Notes: generated by a model not told the origin, from the sequence alone. A stretch of DNA of 9,016 nucleotides from Chryseobacterium gleum (GCA_943326315.2 CALPSU020000087.1:1-9016), one strand, 5' to 3'; positions 1 through 6,818 are shown, counted from the stretch's first letter. Numbers and translations: made by a program.

Positions 1-154
1 CTTTTTTGATTTGTAACATTGCTTCCTCTGGAGATTCAGCCACTTCTACCCTATTCATATTTAAACCACATGGACCGCAATCCACATATTCATGTTTCGA
101 AGTACAAGAAATTACTAATAACGCAAGTGTAAAATAAAGTAAAATAGATTTCAT
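1..154 (-). CDS. Partial lipoprotein of unknown function (N-terminus only)
   Basis: This reading frame starts at an ATG (complement of 152-154) and stays open to the window edge, giving 51 residues of an incomplete protein. The N-terminus is a lipoprotein signal peptide: MKS, a hydrophobic stretch, then the lipobox LVISC with the lipidated Cys at residue 17. The mature part begins with a short polar spacer and the motif DCGPCG (about residues 26-31), followed by an acidic helix-like stretch with MLQIKK at the cut end. The protein is therefore expected to be membrane-anchored on the periplasmic side or in the outer membrane. It lies downstream of the yajC terminator on the same strand, so it probably has its own promoter. 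I do not recognise the family. The two closely spaced cysteines could bind metal or form a disulfide, but that is a guess. Confidence 0.75.
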   Translation of the reverse strand, partial: MKSILLYFTLALLVISCTSKHEYVDCGPCGLNMNRVEVAESPEEAMLQIKK

Positions 155-211
155 TTTGAATTGATAATTGAATATTGATAAATTAATTATGGCTAAAAAT
201 AGTACAAAAAG

Positions 212-242
212 AAAAAAGTCCGAGTAAAACTCGAACTTTTTT
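212..242 (-). terminator. Rho-independent terminator of the nusB-yajC unit
   Basis: The arms 212-225 and 229-242 pair over 14 positions with a single mismatch (220 against 234) and an AAA loop. The GC-containing core is CGAGT/ACTCG. On the minus strand the stem is followed by a run of six T, as expected for intrinsic termination after yajC, whose stop codon is 66 bp away. The outer stem is A/T on both sides, so the hairpin would also look like a terminator on the plus strand, but no plus-strand gene reads into it here. Confidence 0.8.
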
Positions 243-307
243 TCAAGAACTTCGTTTTTTAAGTAATCGTTAAACCAACTTATCACTAAAAACTGATTTC
301 TAATAAC

Positions 308-577
308 TTATTTAACTGCTGATAATAAATCTTCTGAAGAAGTAGATATAGCTGACTTATCTAAACGAATTTTACTTCCTTCAGAACTGATTAAAACAGT
401 AGTGTCATTTAATTCTAAAATTTTACCATGGATACCACCTATAGTAACAACTTTATCACCTACTTTAATACTTTCTCTAAATTTTTTCAATTCTTTTTGT
501 TTTTTCATCTGAGGGCGAATCATAAAGAAATAAAACACCACTAAGATTAAAACTAACATTACAATTTGTTGATTCAT
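308..577 (-). CDS. yajC: Preprotein translocase subunit YajC
   Basis: This 89-residue protein has the full YajC layout. A short N-terminus leads into one membrane helix (about residues 4-20, ending FYFFMI). The family motif RPQ follows (residues 21-23) with a basic stretch KKQKELKK, then a small cytoplasmic beta domain containing KVGDKVVTIGGIHGKI (38-53). YajC associates with SecDF and SecYEG in the inner membrane and assists protein export; it is usually not essential. The start lies 24 bp after the stop of the DUF1573 gene, behind an A-rich leader without a clear Shine-Dalgarno sequence, which is normal in this phylum. It is the last gene of the minus-strand unit, directly before the terminator at 212-242. 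In many relatives I recall a YbbR-like gene and coaE following yajC; neither is seen here. Confidence 0.95.
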   Translation of the reverse strand: MNQQIVMLVLILVVFYFFMIRPQMKKQKELKKFRESIKVGDKVVTIGGIHGKILELNDTTVLISSEGSKIRLDKSAISTSSEDLLSAVK

Positions 578-601
578 CTTTTTTATTTTTAATTTAATTT
601 A

Positions 602-1000
602 TTACTTATCTAAAATATTAGCCCTAATAACAACCTCTGTTCTAGCCGGTTGAGTATTTGAAACAATATTAACAACTTTAGCTAAAACACCAGCGCTTGC
701 GGATGAAGTAGTTACATGTGCCTTTACAACACCTTCTTCTCCTGGAGGAATTGGTTTTTCAGGTTTTTCAGCAACCGTACAGCTACAAGATCCTTTTACT
801 TCACCTAAAACTAGTGGGAAATCACCTGTATTTTTAATTGTGAATTTAGCATCAATAACTTCTCCTTTTAGAACATCTCCTGCATCATATACTAAATTAA
901 CTTCCATCGAAGTTTTATTACCAATTTCAACCTTATCAGATCCTCCACATGCTTGTAACAAAAGAGTAAAAGCGATAAATACAACAAACTTATTTTTCAT
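602..1000 (-). CDS. DUF1573 domain lipoprotein
   Basis: This is a small protein of 132 residues. It starts with a lipoprotein signal peptide whose lipobox is LLQAC, making Cys18 the lipidated residue, so the mature protein is anchored in the cell envelope. The rest matches the DUF1573 pattern, an Ig-like beta sandwich. The signs are a hydrophobic strand, AKFTIKNTGDFPL (about 51-63), the Cys pair in SCSCTV (71-76), PIPPGEEG (83-90) and a final run of strands ending VVIRANI. Members are abundant in Bacteroidota and their molecular role is unknown; the fold suggests protein-protein contacts. The gene sits 40 bp after nusB and 24 bp before yajC, so it is probably co-transcribed with both. The link to YajC makes an export or envelope role plausible but does not prove it. 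Confidence 0.88.
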   Translation of the reverse strand: MKNKFVVFIAFTLLLQACGGSDKVEIGNKTSMEVNLVYDAGDVLKGEVIDAKFTIKNTGDFPLVLGEVKGSCSCTVAEKPEKPIPPGEEGVVKAHVTTSSASAGVLAKVVNIVSNTQPARTEVVIRANILDK

Positions 1001-1040
1001 ATTTTATTTAATATTAACATCAATCAAACTTTCAAGAAAA

Positions 1041-1988
1041 TTAGTTTATTAATCCTCTTCCTACTTTTAAAATTTTCTTATCTTTTGTCAATGAATCTAT
1101 TGCTTTATCCAATACTCCATTAATAAAAGTGTGACTTTTAGGAGTGCTATAAAATTTAGAAATTTCTATATACTCGTTTAAAGTAACTTTGGTTGGAATA
1201 CTATTAAAAATCTGAAATTCAGTAATAGCCATTTTCATTAAAACAACATCCATTTTAGCTATACGATCAATATCCCAATTTTTTGTTAAATCATCAATTA
1301 ATGCTACATTTTCTTTTTCTAAAGAGATCGTTTTTCTTAATAATTCACGTACAAATTCTAATTCATCTTCTTTATCTTTATAAAGGGATAAAATAACATG
1401 ACTACCCTCTTCATCAAAACCTTTAATAGTTTTAACAACCATTGAGCATGCAAGATCTATATCGTCCATCCATTGAATACTTTTTTCTTCAAAGAAATCA
1501 TTTAATAATGGATAGTTAGCAATTTCTATTTTAAAAAGATTTATAGCAAATTGTTTATCTGCTTCAAAACCTTTAGCATCGCTGTTCATGTATTCAAAAT
1601 ACGTTTCACTTTCACGAATATGTAAGAGCATTTTTTTAAACATTTCTTGATGATCATCACCAACCCAATTAACCTTGATTTCTTCAGAAATTTGTCTTAA
1701 TTCTCTACTTTCAACCAACATTTTAATAAGTTCGTTGTCAATAAATTTCATGTTCGGATTCATTTCATCCTCTGAAGGTCTAATTTTCTTTTTGTTTTCT
1801 TCAACACGGTGAGCAGCAATTGCAGTTAATTCTCCAAAAGTTAATGTTAAATAGATGTATAAATCGTAAATTCTTTCAATAGCTTGAAGCATTTCATTTT
1901 CAGTTCTGCGAAAACTTTCTTCATTTGATTGGTAATAAGCATAAAGTGCTTGTAATACTTTGATTCTTAAATGTCTTCTATTCAGCAT
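1041..1988 (-). CDS. nusB: Transcription antitermination factor NusB (extended form)
   Basis: This 315-residue protein carries the NusB fold at its C-terminus. LLRKTISLEKENVALIDDL leads into KNWDIDRIAKMDVVLMKMAITEF (about 236-258). Then come IPTKVTLNEYIEISKFYS (264-281) and the signature FINGVLDKAIDSL (288-300). NusB binds boxA RNA together with NusE (ribosomal protein S10) and supports antitermination of rRNA operons. Most bacterial NusB proteins are only about 130-160 residues. The extra length lies in the N-terminal half, where the usual opening (RRHLRIKVLQALYAYYQS, residues 4-21) is followed by a long, highly charged, mostly helical insertion before the conserved core resumes. This enlarged form is typical of Bacteroidota. 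The gene begins 47 bp downstream of the leucine dehydrogenase gene. ATG is the first codon of the conserved opening, so the start is secure. Confidence 0.94.
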   Translation of the reverse strand: MLNRRHLRIKVLQALYAYYQSNEESFRRTENEMLQAIERIYDLYIYLTLTFGELTAIAAHRVEENKKKIRPSEDEMNPNMKFIDNELIKMLVESRELRQISEEIKVNWVGDDHQEMFKKMLLHIRESETYFEYMNSDAKGFEADKQFAINLFKIEIANYPLLNDFFEEKSIQWMDDIDLACSMVVKTIKGFDEEGSHVILSLYKDKEDELEFVRELLRKTISLEKENVALIDDLTKNWDIDRIAKMDVVLMKMAITEFQIFNSIPTKVTLNEYIEISKFYSTPKSHTFINGVLDKAIDSLTKDKKILKVGRGLIN

Positions 1989-2002
1989 TATTTGTTTTTT
2001 TT

Positions 2003-2033
2003 GAAAGTTTAATTTAAATTGTATTGAACTTTC
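2003..2033. repeat. Inverted repeat between leucine dehydrogenase and nusB genes
   Basis: GAAAGTT at 2003-2009 is the exact reverse complement of AACTTTC at 2027-2033, with a 17-nt A/T-rich spacer between them. In the minus-strand transcript this would give a 7-bp hairpin just after the dehydrogenase stop codon. It is followed by a run of A rather than T on that strand, so it does not fit an intrinsic terminator. It may be an mRNA processing or stabilising structure, or chance in AT-rich DNA. Confidence 0.35.
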
Positions 2034-2035
2034 GT

Positions 2036-3133
2036 TTACATAGGTAATTTCACTCTACCTATAGATTCAATTCTTTCTTCCGCCAATTTATTAGCGATTT
2101 GATACGTTGGAATGTTTTCAGTGTTTGAACGTTTTACAATTGTAGAAATCGTATTGTAAATTTCATCCGCTTTACTCATTGCCCATTCAGAAGAAAGTCC
2201 TTTTACTTCAGAATAACAATTTATTACACCTCCTGCATTTAAAGCGAAATCAGGAGCATAAATAATCCCTTTTTTCATCACTTCAACACCATGAATATTT
2301 TCTTGCTGTAGTTGATTATTTGCAGCACCAGCTATAATTGAACATTTTAATCGAGCTAATGTATCCGTATTTACCGTTGCGCCTAAAGCACAAGGTGCAT
2401 ATATATCCATATCGATATCGTAAATTTCATCTAAGCCTACAATGTTTGCGCCGTACGTTTCAGAAACTCTCTTTAAAGTAGCTTCGTGAATGTCTGTTAT
2501 AGAAACTATAGCGCCTTCATTTCGAAGAAATTTCACTAAATATTCACCAACATGACCTACACCTTGAACAGCTACTTTTTTACCTTCTAATGAATCTGAT
2601 CCAAATTGTTCTTTAGCACAAGCCTTCATCCCCATGTAAACTCCATGCGCTGTAACCGGAGATGGATCACCACTTTTCCCAGGTAAACCTACAACGTGAT
2701 CTGTTTCCATTTTCACATAAGTCATGTCTAATGTGGATATACCTACATCTTCTGCAGTAATATATTTTCCTGCTAAACTGTTCACAAACTTACCGAATCG
2801 TCTCATTAAGGCTTCGGATTTCATTGTATAGGAATCGCCAATAATTACAGCTTTACCTCCACCAAGATTTAATCCAGAAATTGAGTTTTTGTAGGTCATT
2901 CCACGAGATAAACGAAGAACATCGTTCAAAGCATCCATTTCGTTTTTATACATCCACATTCTTGTTCCTCCTAATGCAGGTCCAAGAACTGTATTGTGGA
3001 CAGCTATGATAGCTTTTAGTCCAGTTGAATTGTCATTACAGAACAGAATTTGTTCGTGATTAAACTTGCTCATTTGAGCAATGACCGGATTTGCCGCTAA
3101 ATCCGTATCTTGAATTTCTTTTACTTCGAACAT
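2036..3133 (-). CDS. Leucine dehydrogenase (Glu/Leu/Phe/Val dehydrogenase family)
   Basis: This 365-residue protein has the length of leucine dehydrogenases rather than the longer glutamate dehydrogenases. It catalyses NAD-dependent oxidative deamination of leucine, valine and isoleucine to their 2-oxo acids and ammonia in the cytoplasm; the reverse reaction is also possible. The N-terminal substrate domain has GPALGGTRMW (51-60). It also has TYKNSISGLNLGGGKAVI (80-97), where Lys82 and Lys94 keep the 12-residue spacing of the family's two active-site lysines, and TAEDVG (126-131). The C-terminal Rossmann domain has GVGHVG (191-196) and an Asp (214) after the second strand, in line with NAD preference. 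APCALG and AGAANNQL follow, at about 246-275. The gene starts the minus-strand unit with nusB and is divergent from the ABC exporter gene. Valine or phenylalanine as the main substrate cannot be excluded. Bacillus equivalents are called ldh or bcd. Confidence 0.9.
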   Translation of the reverse strand: MFEVKEIQDTDLAANPVIAQMSKFNHEQILFCNDNSTGLKAIIAVHNTVLGPALGGTRMWMYKNEMDALNDVLRLSRGMTYKNSISGLNLGGGKAVIIGDSYTMKSEALMRRFGKFVNSLAGKYITAEDVGISTLDMTYVKMETDHVVGLPGKSGDPSPVTAHGVYMGMKACAKEQFGSDSLEGKKVAVQGVGHVGEYLVKFLRNEGAIVSITDIHEATLKRVSETYGANIVGLDEIYDIDMDIYAPCALGATVNTDTLARLKCSIIAGAANNQLQQENIHGVEVMKKGIIYAPDFALNAGGVINCYSEVKGLSSEWAMSKADEIYNTISTIVKRSNTENIPTYQIANKLAEERIESIGRVKLPM

Positions 3134-3176
3134 ATTAACAATAAAAGTTATAGAATGTTATTTCAAGTCTAATGTT

Positions 3177-3184
3177 TACTTTTG
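3177..3184 (+). promoter_or_regulatory. Candidate -7 promoter element (TAnnTTTG) for the ABC exporter gene
   Basis: TACTTTTG matches the Bacteroidota sigma-ABfr -7 consensus TAnnTTTG exactly. It sits 45 bp before the chosen ATG at 3230, so a transcript would begin near 3190 with a leader of about 40 nt. I see no convincing TTG/TTTG -33 element at the usual distance (around 3154-3158), which lowers confidence. Confidence 0.45.
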
Positions 3185-3209
3185 CACCGATATGCAATTT
3201 TAGACAATG

Positions 3210-3217
3210 CAAAAATA
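3210..3217 (-). promoter_or_regulatory. Candidate -7 promoter element (TAnnTTTG) for the leucine dehydrogenase unit
   Basis: On the minus strand this reads TATTTTTG, an exact match to TAnnTTTG. It would place a start near 3203 and leave a leader of about 70 nt before the ATG at 3133. No good -33 element is visible around 3236-3240. Together with the plus-strand element it forms the inverted repeat TTTTGCA (3180-3186) / TGCAAAA (3208-3214). Confidence 0.35.
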
Positions 3218-3229
3218 GGAAAATATCGT

Positions 3230-4984
3230 ATGAAGTCACTGAGCTATCTCAATAAATATTTTTTTAAATATAAATGGCACATGCTTTTAGGTGTGATATT
3301 TATCATATTGTCAAACTATTTTGGTGTGCAAATGCCTATGTTCGTGAAAAATACGGTCGATAACCTCTTTAATAACACGAAATTAAAAACTGCTTCGGAT
3401 TTTTTGTATCTAATGCTTAAAATAGGTGGATTTTACATGTTTTTAGCTTTCATGAAAGGTCTTTTCCTATTTTTACTTCGTCAAAGTATAATTATCATGT
3501 CAAGATTAATTGAGTATGATTTAAAAAATGAAATCTATAATCAATACCAAAGATTAGATTATTCTTTTTTTAAAAAAAATAATACAGGTGACTTAATGAA
3601 TCGAATTTCTGAAGATGTAAGTCAAGTTAGAATGTATCTCGGACCTGGAGTTATGTATACTTTAAATTTAATTGCATTATTCTTTTTAGTAATTTCAAAA
3701 ATGATTGCTATAAATGGTCAGCTTACACTATTTGTATTAATCCCCTTACCTATTATGTCATTTTTGGTATATAAAGTATCTAGTAAAATGAATAAACTGA
3801 GCAAGGAAGTTCAAATTGAGCAATCAAAAATGTCGACATTAATTCAAGAAGTTTTTTCAGGAATACGAGTAGTTAAAGCATACAGTAGAGAAAAAGAGAT
3901 TAATAGTAAATTTTCTGTATCTGCAAATGAGTATAAAAAGCGAAACATGAAGTTAGTTTTTGTGAATGCTATGTTTATGCCTACAATCACATTTTTAATT
4001 GGTATAAGTACTGTTCTTTCAATATACACAGGAGGTTTAATGACTTACAATAACACAATTACACTAGGTGATATTATTGCTTTCATTATGTATATAAACA
4101 TTTTAACATGGCCATTCGCAAGTGTTGGTTGGGTAACCTCAATTATTCAAAGAGCATCCGCTTCACAAGAAAGAATTAATGATTTTTTAAGGCAAGAACC
4201 TGAAATCAAGAATGAAAATAACTTACCTTTTAATTTTAATGGATCTATTGAATTTCGAAATGTAAGTTACACATATCCAAATTCAGGAATTAAAGCAATT
4301 CACAATTTAAGTTTTAAAGTTAATCCAAATGAAACATTTGCTGTAGTAGGAAAAACAGGTAGCGGGAAATCTACAATATTAAACCTAATAATGAGGCAGT
4401 TTGATGCAGATCAAGGAGAAATTTTAATTGATAATCAAACTATTAAAAATATCAATATTCATGATTTCAGAAAACAAACTGGTGTAATTCCTCAAGATGT
4501 TTTTCTTTTTTCGGATACAATTGGAAATAATATAAAATTTGGATCCAATGCTAAAAACATTTCAAATGAGGAATTAATTTCAATAACTAAGAAAGCACAT
4601 ATATACCATAATATTGAGCAATTTAAAGATAAATTTGAAACATTATTAGGTGAAAGAGGTGTAAATTTAAGTGGTGGGCAGAAACAAAGGGTTAGTATCG
4701 CTAGAGCGTTAATCAGAAAGCCTAAACTATTGATAATGGACGATTGTTTATCCGCTGTAGATACTGATACAGAAGAGATTATATTGAGTAACCTTAAAAC
4801 TGATTCAGAATTGAAAACTTCAGTAATAGTTAGTCATAGAATTTCATCATTGAGGAATGCGGATAAGATAATTGTGATTGAAAATGGAGAAAAAATTGAA
4901 GAAGGTTCTCATTTTGAATTGATGAATTTAGAAGGGCTTTATTCAGAAATGTATAAAAAGCAATTGTCTGAAAAAAAGGGATAA
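3230..4984 (+). CDS. ABC exporter half-transporter (permease fused to ATPase)
   Basis: Starting at ATG 3230 the protein has 584 residues, a standard half-transporter length, and opens with the family-typical MKSLSYLNKYFFKYKW. The N-terminal type I exporter membrane domain (about 15-310) contains six hydrophobic segments and the coupling stretch GDLMNRISEDV (120-130). The nucleotide-binding domain follows with Walker A GKTGSGKST (374-382), Q-loop Gln422, signature LSGGQ (480-484), Walker B LLIMDD (500-505), D-loop SAVD (508-511) and switch His536. It should export a lipid, drug or other hydrophobic compound by ATP hydrolysis at the inner membrane as a dimer; the substrate is unknown. The residue after the Walker B Asp is Asp505 instead of the usual catalytic Glu, as in the degenerate partner of heterodimeric exporters. 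No second half-transporter gene is present in the window. An in-frame TTG at 3182 would add 16 residues but overlaps the -7 element and is less likely. Confidence 0.92.
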   Translation: MKSLSYLNKYFFKYKWHMLLGVIFIILSNYFGVQMPMFVKNTVDNLFNNTKLKTASDFLYLMLKIGGFYMFLAFMKGLFLFLLRQSIIIMSRLIEYDLKNEIYNQYQRLDYSFFKKNNTGDLMNRISEDVSQVRMYLGPGVMYTLNLIALFFLVISKMIAINGQLTLFVLIPLPIMSFLVYKVSSKMNKLSKEVQIEQSKMSTLIQEVFSGIRVVKAYSREKEINSKFSVSANEYKKRNMKLVFVNAMFMPTITFLIGISTVLSIYTGGLMTYNNTITLGDIIAFIMYINILTWPFASVGWVTSIIQRASASQERINDFLRQEPEIKNENNLPFNFNGSIEFRNVSYTYPNSGIKAIHNLSFKVNPNETFAVVGKTGSGKSTILNLIMRQFDADQGEILIDNQTIKNINIHDFRKQTGVIPQDVFLFSDTIGNNIKFGSNAKNISNEELISITKKAHIYHNIEQFKDKFETLLGERGVNLSGGQKQRVSIARALIRKPKLLIMDDCLSAVDTDTEEIILSNLKTDSELKTSVIVSHRISSLRNADKIIVIENGEKIEEGSHFELMNLEGLYSEMYKKQLSEKKG

Positions 4985-5062
4985 AACTTTCAAACCTGAA
5001 AAATCAATTTTTATTACTCTAAAATGTTAATAAAATCCTAATATTAATCCCCTTTATAAGCA

Positions 5063-5080
5063 TACTTTGACGTACCTTTA
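5063..5080 (+). promoter_or_regulatory. Weak candidate promoter region upstream of parA
   Basis: The 114-bp gap before parA holds two near-matches to the -7 consensus TAnnTTTG. TACTTTG (5063-5069) is one base short, and TACCTTTA (5073-5080) has A for the final G. They lie 19-36 bp before the parA start. No -33 element is evident. The size of the gap makes a separate promoter for the par cluster plausible, but its exact place is uncertain. Confidence 0.25.
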
Positions 5081-5098
5081 TCATTCAATTTATTTCAA

Positions 5099-5911
5099 AT
5101 GGGTAAAATTATCACAGTAGCGAATCAAAAAGGAGGTGTTGGAAAAACAACTACAGCAATAAATCTTGGTGGATGTTTTGGAGTCTTAGAATATAAAACA
5201 CTTGTCGTTGATGCTGACCCTCAAGCAAATGCTACTTCAGGTTTAGGATTTGACCCTAAAAGCACAAATAACATTTACGATTGCTTAATAAATGGTGTGC
5301 ATCCAAATGAATTAATTTTACATACTCAAAATCCAAATTTAGACTTACTTCCATCTCACATAGATTTAGTTGGAGCTGAAATTGAAATGATCGATTTACC
5401 TAATCGTGAGTACATGTTAAAGATCGCTTTAGAAAAAATTAAAGATGATTATGATTTTATCATCATTGATTGTTCTCCATCTTTAGGTTTAATAACTGTA
5501 AATGCACTAACCGCATCCGATTCTGTAATGATTCCCGTGCAATGTGAATATTTTGCTTTAGAAGGCTTGGGTAAATTATTAAATACTATTAAAATAGTTC
5601 AAGGTAGACTTAATGAGGCTCTAGAAATTGAAGGTATTGTTTTAACAATGTACGACTCAAGATTAAGATTAGCTAATCAGGTTGTTGAAGAAGTTAAAAC
5701 TCATTTTCAGGAATTAGTTTTCGATACTGTAATTCATAGAAATACAAAATTAGGAGAAGCTCCAAGCTTTGGAGAAACGATTATTATGCACGATGCATCA
5801 AGTAAAGGATCTTTTAATTACCTTAATTTTGCGAGAGAAGTATTACAGAAAAACAATGTAACTAAAATTAGTAACGACACTAAAAAAATTGAATTAGACA
5901 ATGACATCTAA
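5099..5911 (+). CDS. parA: Chromosome-partitioning ATPase ParA (Soj)
   Basis: This 270-residue protein is a MinD/ParA-type P-loop ATPase that works with ParB-parS in chromosome segregation. It opens directly with the deviant Walker A KGGVGKTT (11-18), including the signature Lys11. Walker A' VVDADPQAN (36-44) and Walker B FIIIDCSPS (120-128) follow, then PVQCEYFALEG (146-156) and VIHRNTKLGEAPSFGETI (211-228), which is characteristic of Soj. There is no N-terminal DNA-binding HTH domain, which marks the chromosomal type rather than the large plasmid ParA type. A polar tail of about 18 residues follows the last conserved helix. ATP-bound dimers bind DNA non-specifically and are stimulated by the ParB N-terminus. 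The end of the gene overlaps parB by 11 bp, which suggests translational coupling. Confidence 0.96.
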   Translation: MGKIITVANQKGGVGKTTTAINLGGCFGVLEYKTLVVDADPQANATSGLGFDPKSTNNIYDCLINGVHPNELILHTQNPNLDLLPSHIDLVGAEIEMIDLPNREYMLKIALEKIKDDYDFIIIDCSPSLGLITVNALTASDSVMIPVQCEYFALEGLGKLLNTIKIVQGRLNEALEIEGIVLTMYDSRLRLANQVVEEVKTHFQELVFDTVIHRNTKLGEAPSFGETIIMHDASSKGSFNYLNFAREVLQKNNVTKISNDTKKIELDNDI

Positions 5912-6818
5912 TACCAAAAAACGCTCAGCACTTGGAAAAGGTTTAGGCGCCTTACTTGAAAATGCTAACACTGATATTACTTCAAGAGCAAATTCTTCTG
6001 ACGTAGTAGGATCAATTGCTTTGTTATCTATAAATAACATCGAAGCAAATCCATTCAATCCTCGAACAAATTTTGAGGAAGAAGCATTGGAAGAATTAAA
6101 GAATTCTATTTCATTACATGGGATAATTCAGCCATTAACTGTTCGTAAACTAGGAAGAGATAAATATCAATTAATATCTGGTGAACGAAGATTTAGAGCT
6201 TCACAATTAGCAGGTTTAACTGAAGTTCCAGCATATATTAGAGTTGCTAATGACCAATCTATGCTCGAAATGGCATTGGTTGAAAATATTCAACGTGAAG
6301 ATTTAAATTCTATAGAAGTTGCTCTTTCTTACCAACGTTTAATTGACGATTGTTCGTTAACACAAGAACAATTAAGTCAAAAAATCTCTAAAAGTCGTTC
6401 AAGCATTACAAATCATATTCGACTTTTAAAACTACCTGTTGAAATCCAAGCTGGAGTTAGAGATAATTTAATTTCCATGGGGCATGCTAGAGCATTAGTT
6501 TCCGCTGGTGATGAAGCGCTTCAATTGTCTATTTTTAATAAAATATTATTAGAAAGTTTATCCGTAAGGGATGTTGAAATCTTAATTAGACAAGGACATA
6601 TTAAGCCATCAGATAATGAAAGAGAAAAACCAACTTTAAAGCCAACTTTGGATGAGGTTGAATTATCTGGTGTGCAATCTATCTTTAAAGAACATTTATC
6701 TGACAAACTTGCTTCCAAAATAGAATTAAGAAAAACTATTAATGGTGTAGGAAAAATAATTATTAATTTCAATTCAGAAGTTGATTTGAATAGAATTATC
6801 GAAATTTTAAACAAATAA
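5901..6818 (+). CDS. parB: Chromosome-partitioning protein ParB (Spo0J)
   Basis: This 305-residue ParB has all the usual parts. The N-terminal peptide SALGKGLGALL (9-19) stimulates the ParA ATPase. The ParB/Srx domain contains IEANPFNPR (47-55), LHGIIQPLTV (72-81) and the CTP-binding box GERRFRAS (94-101). ENIQREDLNSIE (128-139) follows. A helix-turn-helix region for parS recognition spans about 154-178 (TQEQLSQKISKSRSSITNHIRLL), with MGHARAL (193-199) after it. The C-terminal dimerisation domain covers about 255-305. ParB loads at parS, spreads as a CTP-dependent clamp and directs origin segregation with ParA. A duplicated KPTLKPTL (243-250) lies in the linker before the dimerisation domain. 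The ATG at 5901 lies inside the end of parA. The stop overlaps the next start codon by one base (TAATG), so the downstream gene is probably translationally coupled. Confidence 0.96.
   Translation: MTSNTKKRSALGKGLGALLENANTDITSRANSSDVVGSIALLSINNIEANPFNPRTNFEEEALEELKNSISLHGIIQPLTVRKLGRDKYQLISGERRFRASQLAGLTEVPAYIRVANDQSMLEMALVENIQREDLNSIEVALSYQRLIDDCSLTQEQLSQKISKSRSSITNHIRLLKLPVEIQAGVRDNLISMGHARALVSAGDEALQLSIFNKILLESLSVRDVEILIRQGHIKPSDNEREKPTLKPTLDEVELSGVQSIFKEHLSDKLASKIELRKTINGVGKIIINFNSEVDLNRIIEILNK

Noticed and set aside
194..201. TATTTTTA on the minus strand as a promoter for the truncated lipoprotein gene
   Set aside because: It misses the final G of TAnnTTTG and has no -33 element. A promoter must exist somewhere in 155-211, but this site is too weak to call.
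840..1052. Open frame of 70 codons on the plus strand
   Set aside because: It lies opposite the DUF1573 lipoprotein gene, whose signal peptide and domain are clear, and it resembles no protein family. Similar antisense frames at 3844-4029, 6521-6814, 7411-7593 and 7751-8008 were dismissed for the same reason.
1603..1609. parS-like half-site GTTTCAC inside nusB
   Set aside because: Only one half matches; the other half of the palindrome is absent, so it is not a credible ParB site.
3182..3229. In-frame TTG start extending the ABC exporter by 16 residues
   Set aside because: The TTG overlaps the candidate -7 promoter element. The ATG at 3230 begins the sequence that matches the usual start of this transporter group, and the extension looks like untranslated leader.
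4998..5013. Possible terminator after the ABC exporter gene (AAAAA / TTTTT around a four-base loop)
   Set aside because: The stem has only A-T pairs and is five or six pairs long, which is expected by chance in this AT-rich spacer.
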